A DNA stretch of 64,000 nucleotides, from assembly GCA_037349105.1 (NCBI GenBank), contig JAYJMM010000032.1:1082501-1146500 (forward strand). The letters run 5' to 3'. This DNA comes from Limnomonas spitsbergensis. Taxonomy: Eukaryota > Chlorophyta > Chlorophyceae > Chlamydomonadales. Shown piece after piece: positions 46,546-56,827 of the stretch (position 1 is its first letter; each line of letters begins with the position of its first letter). The notes under the pieces were generated by a model that worked only from the letters and a program-made list of their open reading frames with translations, ran no database searches and had not been told where the DNA came from. A program made the position numbers and the translations under genes.

Positions 46546-47503
46546 TAATCCTTGCAACGCTCTGAGTGTATTTTTAAGGCATGTCAATTGTTAGCTTTAA
46601 CGAACATATACGGGCGCATTCCTTAGAAGTCCGTCACTCTTCCTCGCCCAACGCGCCCCTCCGGACCCTGAAACCCTCTAACCCGTTAGAATCTAACGCT
46701 GTCCTTTACGACACTCACCTGTATTATTAATCTACTTATGCACTGAATCTGAAAACAGCGGAACAGAACCGGTACTTGACACAAACAATGCTAGGCTGGA
46801 CTGCGTCAAACGTATGGGTTGCACTATACAATCTTGGGTTACATTCATCAAAAATTCGACATTCCGTAACTCAACCTAAACCCTAACCTAAACCTCTAAA
46901 ACAAGTCCCTTCACCTTCACAGCAACCTGTGGTGATCGGCGGCTGCGAGCCGGGCCAACTGCAGGTGCAGGCGTCACGGCTGTGCTTGCAGAGGGAGGAA
47001 GTTCCGGTAGACACCTGTGGTGGCCGGTGGCTGCGAGGGGGGCACATGGCTGATCAGGCCAGCCATGAGGTGAAAGAAGAGGCACAGCCGCCGCAGCACC
47101 ACGGGGGCATGCCCAGATTGCCCAGGCAGGAGGGCTTCCGCTCAGCAGAGCCAAGGTGGCACAATCCGGATACGCTACTGCTCCGGTCCGCTCCGCTCCG
47201 CTTCGATACGGCGGGCTAGGAGTATCAGTAATTTGCAGTCAAAAACTTGTTTTAGGCACATACTGGCATATAAAGATATGAAAATGGTTGCATGCCAGCA
47301 GACAGCCCACATGCATGCCCAGATGCCCCCCCTTACTGGCCCCAAAGAACCATTCATCCATGCAGCATGCATGCATGCATATTAGTTAGGGCTTAGGACT
47401 GCAGAGCCGTGTGGGCCAGTGGGTCAAGCCAGCCCTAGCCTGAGTCTCGACCCAGACGGCTGCAGCAGTTCCAGCCAGGCAGTGGCAGGCAGGGCAGCTG
47501 ACA

Positions 47504-48136
47504 GTGACCTGGAAGCAGCGAGGAGCACCTGAGGACGACAGCAGCAGCAGAAATGTGTGCATGGTAGCAATTCATGCTGTGGCGCCTGCAGATGTGGAGC
47601 TGTCCAGGCTCTGGGAGGATCGTGCAACATGTGCCCGTCAGCAACCGATGGAAATCCGCAATGGCATGCGTCAGGCCATGAGGCGTAACAAAGGAGGCGT
47701 ATGCATGCTCTGCGAGTTCGAGTGCGAGCACAGCAATAGGGCATGTGAGCATCTCATGGATGCCAACATCCAAAGGGGAGGAGCAGCGCAGGCAACGCTG
47801 GAGGCGGTTGACCCGGGGAGGGTCGGCCGCAGCGGCAGGAGCGCCGTCACCCGGCGCGGACACGGCAGCGGCGACGGCGGCAGGAGGAGCAGCCCCCTCT
47901 GCCTCGGGACCCAGAACTTGGCCGCGGGACAGGGCTGCGGCGACAATTTCGATCAGTGCTGCGTTCAGGAACCCAGCCTCGCCTGTCTCGTCGCCGGCAC
48001 CGGCAGCGCCCACGCCTGCTGCGCCGGCACCGGCAGCGCCCACGCCTGCTGCGCCTGCACCGGCAGCGCCCACGCCTGCTGCGCCTGCACAGGCAGCGCC
48101 CACGCCTGCTGCACCCGCGTCTGCCGTTGTGGCTGA
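47504..48136 (+). other. Chimeric open frame across the A2/B2 junction
   Basis: The 5' part is the gag-like frame of block A (CMLCEFECEHSNRACEH). At 47811-47813 it switches to block B sequence, read in a frame different from the Ala/Pro frame, giving GTGSAHACCAC repeats. It is open for 210 codons but is a by-product of the deletion of X; nothing indicates a function. Confidence 0.6.
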
Positions 48137-48327
48137 TGATGCAAAGGTGGCAGCTGCGGCCGCCGCCACCCTGCCGGTGTCGAACGAGGCTGCGGGCCGC
48201 CCGCCTCCGTAGATTCCCTGGTGTTGGGCACTGCTCCTTCTGAGCCTACGGTTGCGAACCCGCTCCCCACCGTCGCTGTTGCTGCTTTTGTCCCTGTCGC
48301 TGCTGCTACCGGTGCCCCGCAGCCATG

Positions 48328-51181
48328 ATGTCACCCAATGGCGTCACTGAATTGCATGCTTTTCGGAGCTAATTTGGAGATTCTTGAGTGCGGGAGATTC
48401 TTGGAGGGTGCGGGAGATGGAGGAGGGATGTGTGGCCATCCCGTGCGCTTGCTGGTAGATGTAATGCAGGATTCAATTTCAACTTTCGACCGTGCCTCCT
48501 GTTTAGTTTTCCCATTCGTGCACTTTTCTTATTATATTGACAGCATTTGCATTGGGCTGGTAATGCTTGCACATGCCTGCCTCGTTTCATGACTCGTAAC
48601 GGCCCCAGACTTCTCCTTTTTCAATATCGATATATATCGTTGAAGCATAGACGTTCTCAGAGGCTGGAAGTTCCTTTGCCTTTCCTTTCCAGCCTTTTGT
48701 CTGTCATTTTCACATTATTGGAACCTTTTCTTTCTTTTTTTACTGCCCATTTTAGTTAGGCGCCCGCGTGGCCGAGCCTGTTTGAGCAAGGCCTGGAGGG
48801 TAACGTCATTGACTTCTCCCTGTGTAAACAATCGCGTGTTGTTGTCAATAAGCGGATGTTGTTGCAGAAAGAGCCTGGTTGAAAACTGAATGGATTGCAT
48901 TGTTGCCTCGACATTTCAGTCAGCAGGCTCGACGACTTGGTACCACTAAACAAACTTACCTATTGGTTTCGACCTCTGCTACGACATCTTGCACTTTCTT
49001 TAACCTCGTTGACATAGGATGATAGGACGGTGCCTATAGGATGATAGGACGGTGCCTTCAAAGAACAGACACCCTCCCCATCATCATACAAATTCAAAGA
49101 CTCTGACCTCCCCCCCCCCCTTCGCCTCCGGGACCTGTTGACAAACCGAAATCCCCCCATAATAAGGATTTTACCTGGGGAGGTGAGGACCAGTCATCTC
49201 AACCAGAGGCTCTCAGGCATGTAGCCATGTATGATGCGGAGCCAGTTGTATTGGTTCAGACCGGTGCACACTCGCTGGACCCTGTTGAATGCTCGGCCAT
49301 GTGGGGCTACCGTAGAGGATGAGAAACCTCAATTCCTGCTGTCATTCACAGGTAGGACCGTGGTGCATTGGTGCAATGGGTCGGGTCCGCAAAAGGGTGT
49401 GACCCTCAAGGTGCACCCTTGCACCAAAAAGGGTGACCCGCCAGGTGACCCTTTCTGATTTGAGATTTGTACAGCGGCGCACACGAGCCAGTTGCATACA
49501 TTCATATATTCGGGCTCAGAGACATCGCCTCATCGCAAAATCCTGGAACATGCCCACCTCCACTTCATCTCACATTCAGCATCGATCGGCGTCATAACCA
49601 CTATCCCATTGCTAGCAAGCGAGAGGCAGCGTTGCCGGCAGCGACGCTCGACCATCAGACGTGCTGATGTCACCCGAAGTTCGCGACCAGTAGGAAGCTC
49701 CGCTAACGCACGATTTACGTTATTTACCGCTTCGTGACCAGTCCTGCGCGGCACAGCGTGTAGATCACTTCCATGCAGCAGTCGGTTCTGTCCATGTCAC
49801 CTGCCCGGTACATGAGCGATGAGAACTGCAGCAGGTCAGAAATTGCTGCAGCAGTAGCGAAATCAGCACTTCAGCAGTAGCAAGGCGGGCAACTGTGGAG
49901 AACAAATACAGCAGCAGTGCACTTGCCCTTTCATAATTTGCCAGCGGAATCAGCACCAGCAGCAACCGTAGTAGAGCAGTGTGCCAGTGCGGCAGCATCC
50001 CGACCACATAATGGGCCCTTTAGACTCTGAGCGCCTCGGGGTGGCAAGCGGATCTGATGTCAGCTCCCCCGGTGCCCGCAGCGCTGCCTCTCAGCGTCTA
50101 CAGGCCCAGCTGCTCCGAATCCAGAGGTGCGGATTGCGCATGGGGAGCGTTGTGGGAGCGTTGTGGTGCGGATTCTTGCATGGCGAGCGATAGATGCATG
50201 GCATGCGATGCTTGCATGGCGTGCGATGCATACATGGCATACGAAACATGCATGGCGTGCGCTGCTTGCAGGGCATGCAATGCATGCATGGCATACGGCT
50301 TTTGCATGGCATACAATGGATGCATGGCGTGCAATGATTGCATGGTGTGCATGGCATGCATGGCGTGCGATAGTGCAATAGTGCGATAGTGAAAGCAATG
50401 GGTTTACAGTGGATTGTTGGCTTGAACCATCTCATGTGCACTCGGGCATGTTTGCTTATCACACTATCACTCTGTCACTGTGTCACTCTGTCATCAGCGT
50501 GTGGCTTGGTGTCGATGGAATGGAGGTGGCTGAGACGGCTCACATGACTGTGTGCTGCTGTTTTTTGACGCCCTCCTGAGGGACGCCTCCTGAGGGACGC
50601 CTTCTGAGGGACGCCTCCTGAGGGACGCCTCGTGAGGGATGCCTCCTGAGGGACGCCTCGTGAGGGACGCCTCCTGGGGGACGCCTCCTGAGGGACGCCT
50701 CCTGGGGGACGCCTCCTGAGGGACGCCTCCTGGGGGACGCCTCGTGAGGGACGCCTCCTGAGGGACGCCTCCTGAGGGACGCCTCCTGAGGGACACCTCC
50801 TGCGGGACGTCTCCTGCGGGACGTCTCCTGAGGGACGCCTCCTGAGGGACGGCCCATTATCCTACACAGCTGTAGCAATCGAACGTGTATGCAGCCCTTC
50901 CACCTGATGTGGGTCACTCCCAATAATAATGCGGAGGACAGGGACTGTGTGGCCGGTACTAGGGTTTCACTCTGTGGCTTGAGAATGACAAGCCGTGCAT
51001 CGGCACACAAAAAAAGCTTTGTCACCAGTTCTTCGCGATAGAGCCACGGTGGTTCACGCATCCATGTTGGCACCCATAAACCCTTAACTTTTGACCCTTA
51101 ATACTTAGCCCTTAACCCTAAACCGTAAACCCCCTAAACTGTAAACCCTTAACCCTAAAACTATGTTGGCACCTCCCTCAG
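48328..51181. other. Spacer of block B2; no supported gene
   Basis: Same content as 31068-33920: minisatellites at 50187-50379 and 50571-50851, and the 48690-48825 segment related to 9525-9690. Confidence 0.5.
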
Positions 51182-51392
51182 GATGACGACTAAGGACACC
51201 TCAGCAAGCGGGCCCTCTTCTCCCTCTCCCGCTCCCACTCGTGCCTCTGTTACCTCCTACCCCAAGGAGGTGGGGGGAAACCATGGCGAGTCCTCTGGCT
51301 TGTCGTTCGAGGCGGGGCCGACCAGTGCGGAGCTTGCCGACCAACTGAATCGCCTGGCCCAGCGTGTGGCGGGACTGAGGGCCATGCAGAGG
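51182..51392 (+). CDS. Exon a of the plus-strand gene
   Basis: Acceptor CCTCCCTCAG, then G and ATG at 51183; 70 codons to AGG, donor GTGCGT at 51393. A Ser/Pro-rich start is followed by an amphipathic helix ([20 protein letters not shown]). The ATG may be internal or the start. Frames that run on past 51392 translate intron. Confidence 0.65.
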
Positions 51393-54300
51393 GTGCGTTT
51401 TTTGTGTGGAGGGGTCGAAAATCAGATGAAGCGCTTCGCCAAATGTAAGGTTGTGTCAATGGCCAAGCAGAGGATGGGTTACGTGTATGGAGGGGCCCTG
51501 GGCAAGTTGAACCACCTCGCCAAACGTGTGGCTGGGCGGGGGGCCATGAACAGTTTGCGTAGCTGCCCTAGTCTCCCCAGATATCATATCCCCAGATACT
51601 GTAGCCCCGACAGCCTTCCTCAAACAGGCAGGACAAACATTGTGAGCGCAGTCGCATGGATAGTGGAGGGCTGGGGGGGGGCATGCAGAGGGTGTGCTGC
51701 TCTAGTGGCAGGAGGGGCCGAGGGTTACTTGAACAGGTTGGACCGCCTCCCCAACTGTGTGACGAGCCGGGGGCATGAGCAGCTTGTGCCCAGGTGCTAC
51801 AGCGTCACCAGATATCCCCGATTGGGAGGGGGGGCTTAAACCCTAAACCCTAAACCCTGAACCCTAAACCCAGATCTCCCCGCGTGGAAGGGGGGGCTTT
51901 GGACAAGGATGTGCACACAGATTATGCGACCATGCTCTTTTATCTGCTGCCCCCCCCCCCTTCTCCCCCTCTACAGCACTGATGTAGTGGCGGCCGGAGT
52001 CAACCCGCTTTTGAACCTTATAAGGCTTCAGCCATCCTGGCGTCCCCCCTCTCCCCCTTGTATATCTGCAGCAGGCATGGAGGCAGGCCGCAGCCGGGCC
52101 CTGTCAACTCTAAACCGTAACCCTAAACCCTATGCCCTAATTCTCCCTCCTCGGCACTGATGCATGTGTTTAGGGTTACCATCAGGTTTTCAACCCTGAA
52201 GCACCGCCCTCTCCCCCCCTGCACCCCATCTCAGGATCTTCCAAGCGGGCATGGAGGCAGGCCGCAGCCCCCAACAGGCTTGTCCGGCTTCAGTGAGCAC
52301 TCCAGCCCCAGCCTCACCCGCCTCCCCATCCTCATCTCCGGAACCCCCCCTGGTCTCGGGCCCACAAACACCCACATCCCTAGACCAATAACTAGACCAA
52401 GAACAAGCCCCGGTCCCAGCACTAGCCCCAGTACTGGCTACGGAACTGCCCCCAGCACTGGCCATCACACCAGCCCTAGCAATGGTCACGGCACCAGCCC
52501 TAGCAATGGCCAACATACCAGCCCAAGCAATGGCCACCACACCAGCCCTAGCAATGGCCGCCACACCAGCCCAAGCAATGGCCACCACACCAGCCCTAGC
52601 AATGGCCACCACACCAGCCCTAGCAATGGCCACCACACCAGCCCTAGCAATGGCCACCACACCAGCCCTAGCAATGGCCACAGCTCTGACCTTGGCACTG
52701 GCCACAGCTCCGGCCACAGCACTAGCCCCAGTAGTGGCTACAGAACTGGCCCAAGCAATGACCACACCACCGGCCCCAACACTGGCCACCACACCAGCCC
52801 TAGCAATGGCCACAGCTCCGGCCACAGCACTGGCCACAGCTCCGGTCACAGCACTAGCCCCAGTACTGGCCTCGGCAATGGCCACGCCCTCAGTCTTGGC
52901 ACTGGCCACAGCTCTGGCCACAGAGCTATAATCAACCTTGGCTCCAGTACCGACCAAGGTCCGGAATGGCGACCCGGCATTGGCAGTAGACACCGTCATG
53001 CAACCCCGGACTCGAAAGGTGCCTCCTCTTGGGAGGCAGCAGATTCCCCCACAGTATCTGCCGCGAGAGCGGGAGAAGGGATGGGCGAGGAAGCAAGAGA
53101 AGATATGAGCGAGGGAGCGGGAGAAGGGCAAACCGTTTTGGGAGCTCGGCGAGGAGGACAGGCTGCAAGAACGGGCGCTACAATGCTGGCAAAAAATGCA
53201 GCAAATGCAACAAACACGGCAGCGGGTGCAGCAGCGGGTGGTGCGACAGATGCAAGCGATGCAACAGGCGCAACAGGGGCTACAACAGCATGTGAAAACG
53301 ACGGCCCCTCTTGTTTGGCCGTGTCGTCCGGTTTCCTCGCAACAAACGTAACAGACGCAACAAACGCGGCATCAGCAGCACCAGACGCGGCAACCGCAGC
53401 CGCGGCAGCAGCTGCAGCCTGCGCACGTGGCTCGCTCCCGACCTCGCCGCTGACCGGAATCTTGAAGACTTTCAGCTCCCCTCCACTCCCAGTCCCGCCC
53501 TGCGCCACTGCCCTGTGGCAAAACATGCCCGGCGCCTCACCGCCGATGTCAGGCAGCCCAGGGGATGGCTCACCTGCCCTGTCAAAGGGCGGTAGCGGCC
53601 CCGCAAGGCAGGCCCGTTCCAGCGCAGCTTCGGGCTCGAGCGCGTTCGAAGCCCCTACTCGGCCTCGGGTGCAGTTCAAGGCGGACGAGCCGCCTGGATC
53701 CGGATCCATGATAGCCCTCACATCTACCAGATCTAACGGATCGTTGAGATCTTACTCGGGCATCCCAGATCTGGCGGAATGTACGCTACATGGACAAGGC
53801 GTCGCCTTCAACAGGTCAGGATCCTACAGATCTGCTGGATCTTTTAGATCTATCGGATCTTTGAAATCCATTGGATCTTTAGGATCCAGCTCTGGGTATC
53901 TGGGGAGCCCCGCAGCGGCCCCATTGTGCAGACGCCGGATGCAACGAGAGGGCGCCTCTGAGGTCGCATGGGACACGCCATTCAACCTCGTACAGGTGAG
54001 GGCACGGAAATAGTGTTGAAAAAGTGTAGCAGGCACACCCTTCAAACTGGTAATCGTGAGGGCACAATACGAGTGTCGAAAAAATGTAGCGAATGTGCCC
54101 TTGTAAACCCTCAAACCTGGGAAACGTGTTGGGGAAAGCGTGACGGGCACGCCCTGTAACCTGGTACGGGTGAGGCAGGCATGGGAATACCTAGTAAAAG
54201 TGTCGGAGAGACTGAACCGGATGTGAAAAGGTGTACAAGATGTGCTGCTGTATAGTAGCGGTGCTTAAAACACCCATCTACTCACCCCTTCCTTCCCTCC

Positions 54301-56827
54301 CTCACCCCACCCCCTTAAATCCTCAACCCCTGAGCCCATTTCCGGTACAACCCAAGCCCCGAAACCAGACCCCCCCCCCCCCATCCCAATGCTTGTCCCT
54401 AACCTCCATCCTCAGCATCCATCTTAAATGTCAATCCCAACCTCCAACCCCCAACCTCCAACCCCCAATTTCCAATCTTCAACCCAAACCTCCAACCTCC
54501 AACCCTAATCTCCAACCAATAATCTTCGACTCTAACACCAACCTCCAACCTCCTTGTAGCAATTCCTCGAGCAGCATATTTGCCAGGGCATCCGGATCCA
54601 CTTCCCCAACCTCTAACCTCCAACCTCCAACGTTCAATCCCAATTGCCTTACAGCAATACCGCGAGCAGCACATCCACAAATACATCCTGATTCACTTCC
54701 CCAACCTCTAACCTCTAACCTCCAACCTCTAACCTCCAACCTCTAATTTCTAACCTCCAACCTTCAACCTTCAACCTCAAACCATCCACCTTATCCTTCA
54801 ACCTTCAACCTCCAGCTGCAACCTCCAATGCAAACCTCCAACCTTCAAACCCAACCCTAACCCAGCAAATCTAACCTCCAACCCTCCAACCTCCAAACCC
54901 AACTTCCAAACCCAACCTCCTTGCAGCAATTCCGGGAGCAGCACATCCACGAGGACATCCTGATCCACTTCCCCAACTTCCAAATCCAACCTCCAACCTT
55001 TAACCTCCAAACCCAACCTCCTTGCAGCAAGTCCGTGAGAAGCACATCCACGAGGACATCCTGATCCACTTCCCCGACCATGATCGCGATGGCAGCGGCA
55101 GAACAGGCAACAAAGACGAAGACGAAAGGGAAGAGGGCAGCGGTTGCAACGGCAGTGGGCACTTAGCCACGGGTGGTGGTGATGGCGGCGCTGGCAAGCA
55201 GTATGCAGGCTATGGGGGCGGCAGCGGGCGCTTGGCAGCGGGCGGCGGCGGTGGCGGCATGGGCGGGCAGCAGGTTGATGGCAGCGACAGCGGCGACCAA
55301 TTGGTGGCGAGCGGGGGTGGGCGTAGTGGGCGGTATCCGGGCGGGGGTGGTGGTGTTGGCGGGCAGCGTACGGGCGGGGGGGTGCCCGGCTCGCCCACAG
55401 AGGCCCCCCCCACAGGAGCTTCCCCCACAGAGTCCAGGTGAGTTTACAAACAAGCGCATTTTAAATACCGGTACCGGTACTGGGTGTACGGAATTGTGTG
55501 CGGTATACATTACAAGTAGGGAATGATAATTGTATTTGATTTGTCCAAGCACCAGTACCGGTGCAGGTGCGGGTTGCAGTGCATTGCCTTGTTTCTTAAA
55601 GTAGTTCCCTGAAGCCTATTCCCCCCGCAACGTTTCTGACAAACCGTGCATGGCCGGACACAAAATATGTATGAGCACAAACCATGCATGTGGACACAAA
55701 ATATGTATGGGCACAAACCGTGCATGTGGACAACATATGTATGGGCACAAACAGTGCATGCACTGATGATTGTCTACCGCTATACAGGGTTTAGGGTTCA
55801 GGATTTTGTTATAATGGCCCGGTTCGTTTTTTAGGGGTACATTATTTGGAGTGAAGGTTACTCGGTATAGGTTGGGGTTAAGGGTTAAGGATATTAGGGT
55901 TTAGGGTTCAGGGGAGGAGGCAGCAGCAAGTTAACCCTCGATCCCTACCCTGTACATGTTTTCATAACGCCTGCTCCCTCCTCCCCACACCCCTGGCAGG
56001 CGTCAGCTTATGCCCGTCGGCGGAAGCAGCAGCAGCCAGAGGCGCCGGGAGGAGCTGGCACTCAGCTTTCAATACTTTACACAAGTGCCCATCTTCGCTA
56101 TGGGCAACTCACCGTCCGATAAGGTGCACCTTGAACCTGAACCCTGAACTATAACCCTGAACTTAAACCCTGGACCTGAACCCTGAACCTGAACCTGAAC
56201 CTGAACCTGAACCTGAACCTGAACCTGAACCTGAACCTGAACCTGAACCTGAACCTGAACCTGAACCTGAACCTGAACCTGAACCTGAACCTGAACCTGA
56301 ACCTGAACCTGAACCTGAACCTTGAACCTTGAACCTTGAACCTTAACATGAACATGAACCCTGAACTTCAACCCTGAACCTTTACCCCGAACCCTCTGCG
56401 CTGCTCCATCAGGCGTTCTGCCATGCGGCGTCTTCTGGCCAGGGCCTGCATGCCTATTCCTTCGCTCCGATGCGGAACGGCGACCATTCCATGTCGGCCT
56501 CCTCCTGCGCCTCGCGCTACTCAAACAGAGGCAGCAGTTCCACGACCGGTGGGAGCGGCGAGGAGGAGGAGGAGGAGGAGGACCAAAGGCGATGGGGCAG
56601 GCAGTGGGAGCCGAGCGGGCCTGGGGGCGGACAGCGGGAGCTGAGCGGTTCAGGGAGGGAGCAGCGGGAGCAAAGTGGTTCAGGGAGGGAACAGCGGGAG
56701 CAAAGTGTTCAGCAGGGTGCGGGGGAGAGGGATGGCGTCACCCTGGCCACCTCGCTTCTGTTGCGAAGGAGCGTTACGGCCTCGCAGATTCGACAGATGC
56801 CGGGCCGCTCGTCGCTGCCAGGCACCG
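51182..56827 (+). CDS. Large multi-exon gene, possible CNBD-type channel or sensor (partial, continues 3')
   Basis: Five exons join in consistent phase: a 51182-51392, b 52235-53995, c 55028-55437, d 56000-56123, e 56413-56827. Phases across the junctions are 0, 0, 2 and 0, and exon e ends in phase 1. The N-terminal half is a long Ser/Ala/Gly-rich region. Exons d and e read [20 protein letters not shown], then [24 protein letters not shown]. This resembles the end of the C-linker and the entry of a cyclic-nucleotide-binding domain in CNG/HCN/EAG-type channels (VPxF, then a short helix, then a SPGD-like turn). The resemblance is by eye and weak. The remaining domain would lie beyond the satellite that fills the next intron. 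No membrane segments are seen in these exons. Confidence 0.6.
51393..51835. repeat. Degenerate copies of the exon a donor edge in the following intron
   Basis: Three further copies of the helix and donor segment follow: AATCAGATGAAGCGCTTCGCC near 51419, AAGTTGAACCACCTCGCCAA near 51504, and TACTTGAACAGGTTGGACCG near 51726. Each matches the exon text CAACTGAATCGCCTGGCCCA. Confidence 0.7.
52235..53995 (+). CDS. Exon b: 587-codon Ser/Ala-rich exon with internal minisatellite
   Basis: Acceptor CACCCCATCTCAG ends at 52234 and donor CAG/GTGAGG follows 53995; 1761 bases are open in one frame. Near residues 70-150 it contains repeats of SPSNGHHT, followed by an Ala/Thr-rich segment. The C-terminal third is more complex ([31 protein letters not shown]) and ends in [17 protein letters not shown] repeats and TPFNLVQ. 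Ser/Arg repeats could be phosphorylation sites. A related acceptor and exon start (GCATGGAGGCAGGCCGCAGC) lies upstream at about 52074. Confidence 0.7.
53996..54230. repeat. Degenerate copies of the exon b donor edge
   Basis: After the true donor (CAACCTCGTACAGGTGAGGG), related text recurs near 54041 (CAAACTGGTAATCGTGAGGG), 54111 (CAAACCTGGGAAACGTG) and 54155 (AACCTGGTACGGGTGAGG). Each is preceded by GGCACRCCC-type sequence. Confidence 0.75.
54400..55027. repeat. CCAACCTCCAA repeats with three decoy copies of the exon c acceptor
   Basis: CCTTGTAGCAATTCCTCGAG (54561), CCTTACAGCAATACCGCGAG (54650) and CCTTGCAGCAATTCCGGGAG (54929) precede the real CCTTGCAGCAAGTCCGTGAG (55021). Each continues with 40 or more bases of exon-like sequence (CAGCACATCCAC...ATCCACTTCCCC) and then returns to CTCCAACC repeats. 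Confidence 0.85.
55028..55437 (+). CDS. Exon c: charged start followed by a Gly-rich region
   Basis: Acceptor CTTGCAG ends at 55027 and donor TCCAG/GTGAGT follows 55437 (phase 2). The product starts [20 protein letters not shown], then becomes Gly/Ser-rich ([20 protein letters not shown]) and ends [15 protein letters not shown]. The conserved part is the segment copied in the upstream decoys. Confidence 0.65.
55438..55999. other. Intron c-d
   Basis: It contains ACCGGTACCGGTACTGG near 55469, a repeated ACAAACCATGCATGTGGACACAAAATATGTATG (about 27-36 bp, 4 units, 55640-55760) and TTAGGGTTCAGG motifs. No coding signal. Confidence 0.55.
56000..56123 (+). CDS. Exon d
   Basis: Acceptor CCTGGCAG and donor AAG/GTGCAC. 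Joined in phase 2 to exon c it reads [20 protein letters not shown] and then [21 protein letters not shown]. The helical [11 protein letters not shown] followed by VPIF is the part that suggests a C-linker to CNBD transition. Confidence 0.65.
56124..56412. repeat. Intron d-e with a GAACCT hexamer array
   Basis: About 25 uninterrupted GAACCT units at about 56178-56322, flanked by variant GAACCCT units. The antisense QVQVQV/RFRFRF frames are artefacts. Confidence 0.95.
56413..56827 (+). CDS. Exon e
   Basis: Acceptor CTCCATCAG; phase 0 continuation [20 protein letters not shown], then a Ser-rich stretch, an acidic Glu run (56549-56581), Gly/Arg/Gln repeats ([10 protein letters not shown]) and [20 protein letters not shown]. 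The donor is placed at ACCG/GTGCGG (56828), because that exact edge is copied in the adjoining satellite. Confidence 0.55.

Larger units (their letters stand above)
35343..47811. repeat. Block A2, second copy of A
   Basis: This is nearly identical to 8898-22156. Its start follows one extra A after B1. The heptamer array is 784 bp shorter, and a few homopolymers and single bases differ. Confidence 0.95.
47813..52602. repeat. Block B2, second copy of B
   Basis: This matches 30552-35341 at an offset of 17261 and then continues without a break into the complete exon b that is cut in B1. Confidence 0.95.

Noticed and set aside
52235..53450. Alternative genetic code (TAA as Gln) suggested by a Gln-rich frame of exon b interrupted by TAA
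   Set aside because: The competing frame is open for 587 codons and splice-bounded, TGA also interrupts the Gln-rich frame, and RPS1 uses TAG as a normal stop.
56149..56524. Minus-strand frames with QVQVQV or RFRFRF repeats
   Set aside because: Translation of the GAACCT hexamer array in an intron.
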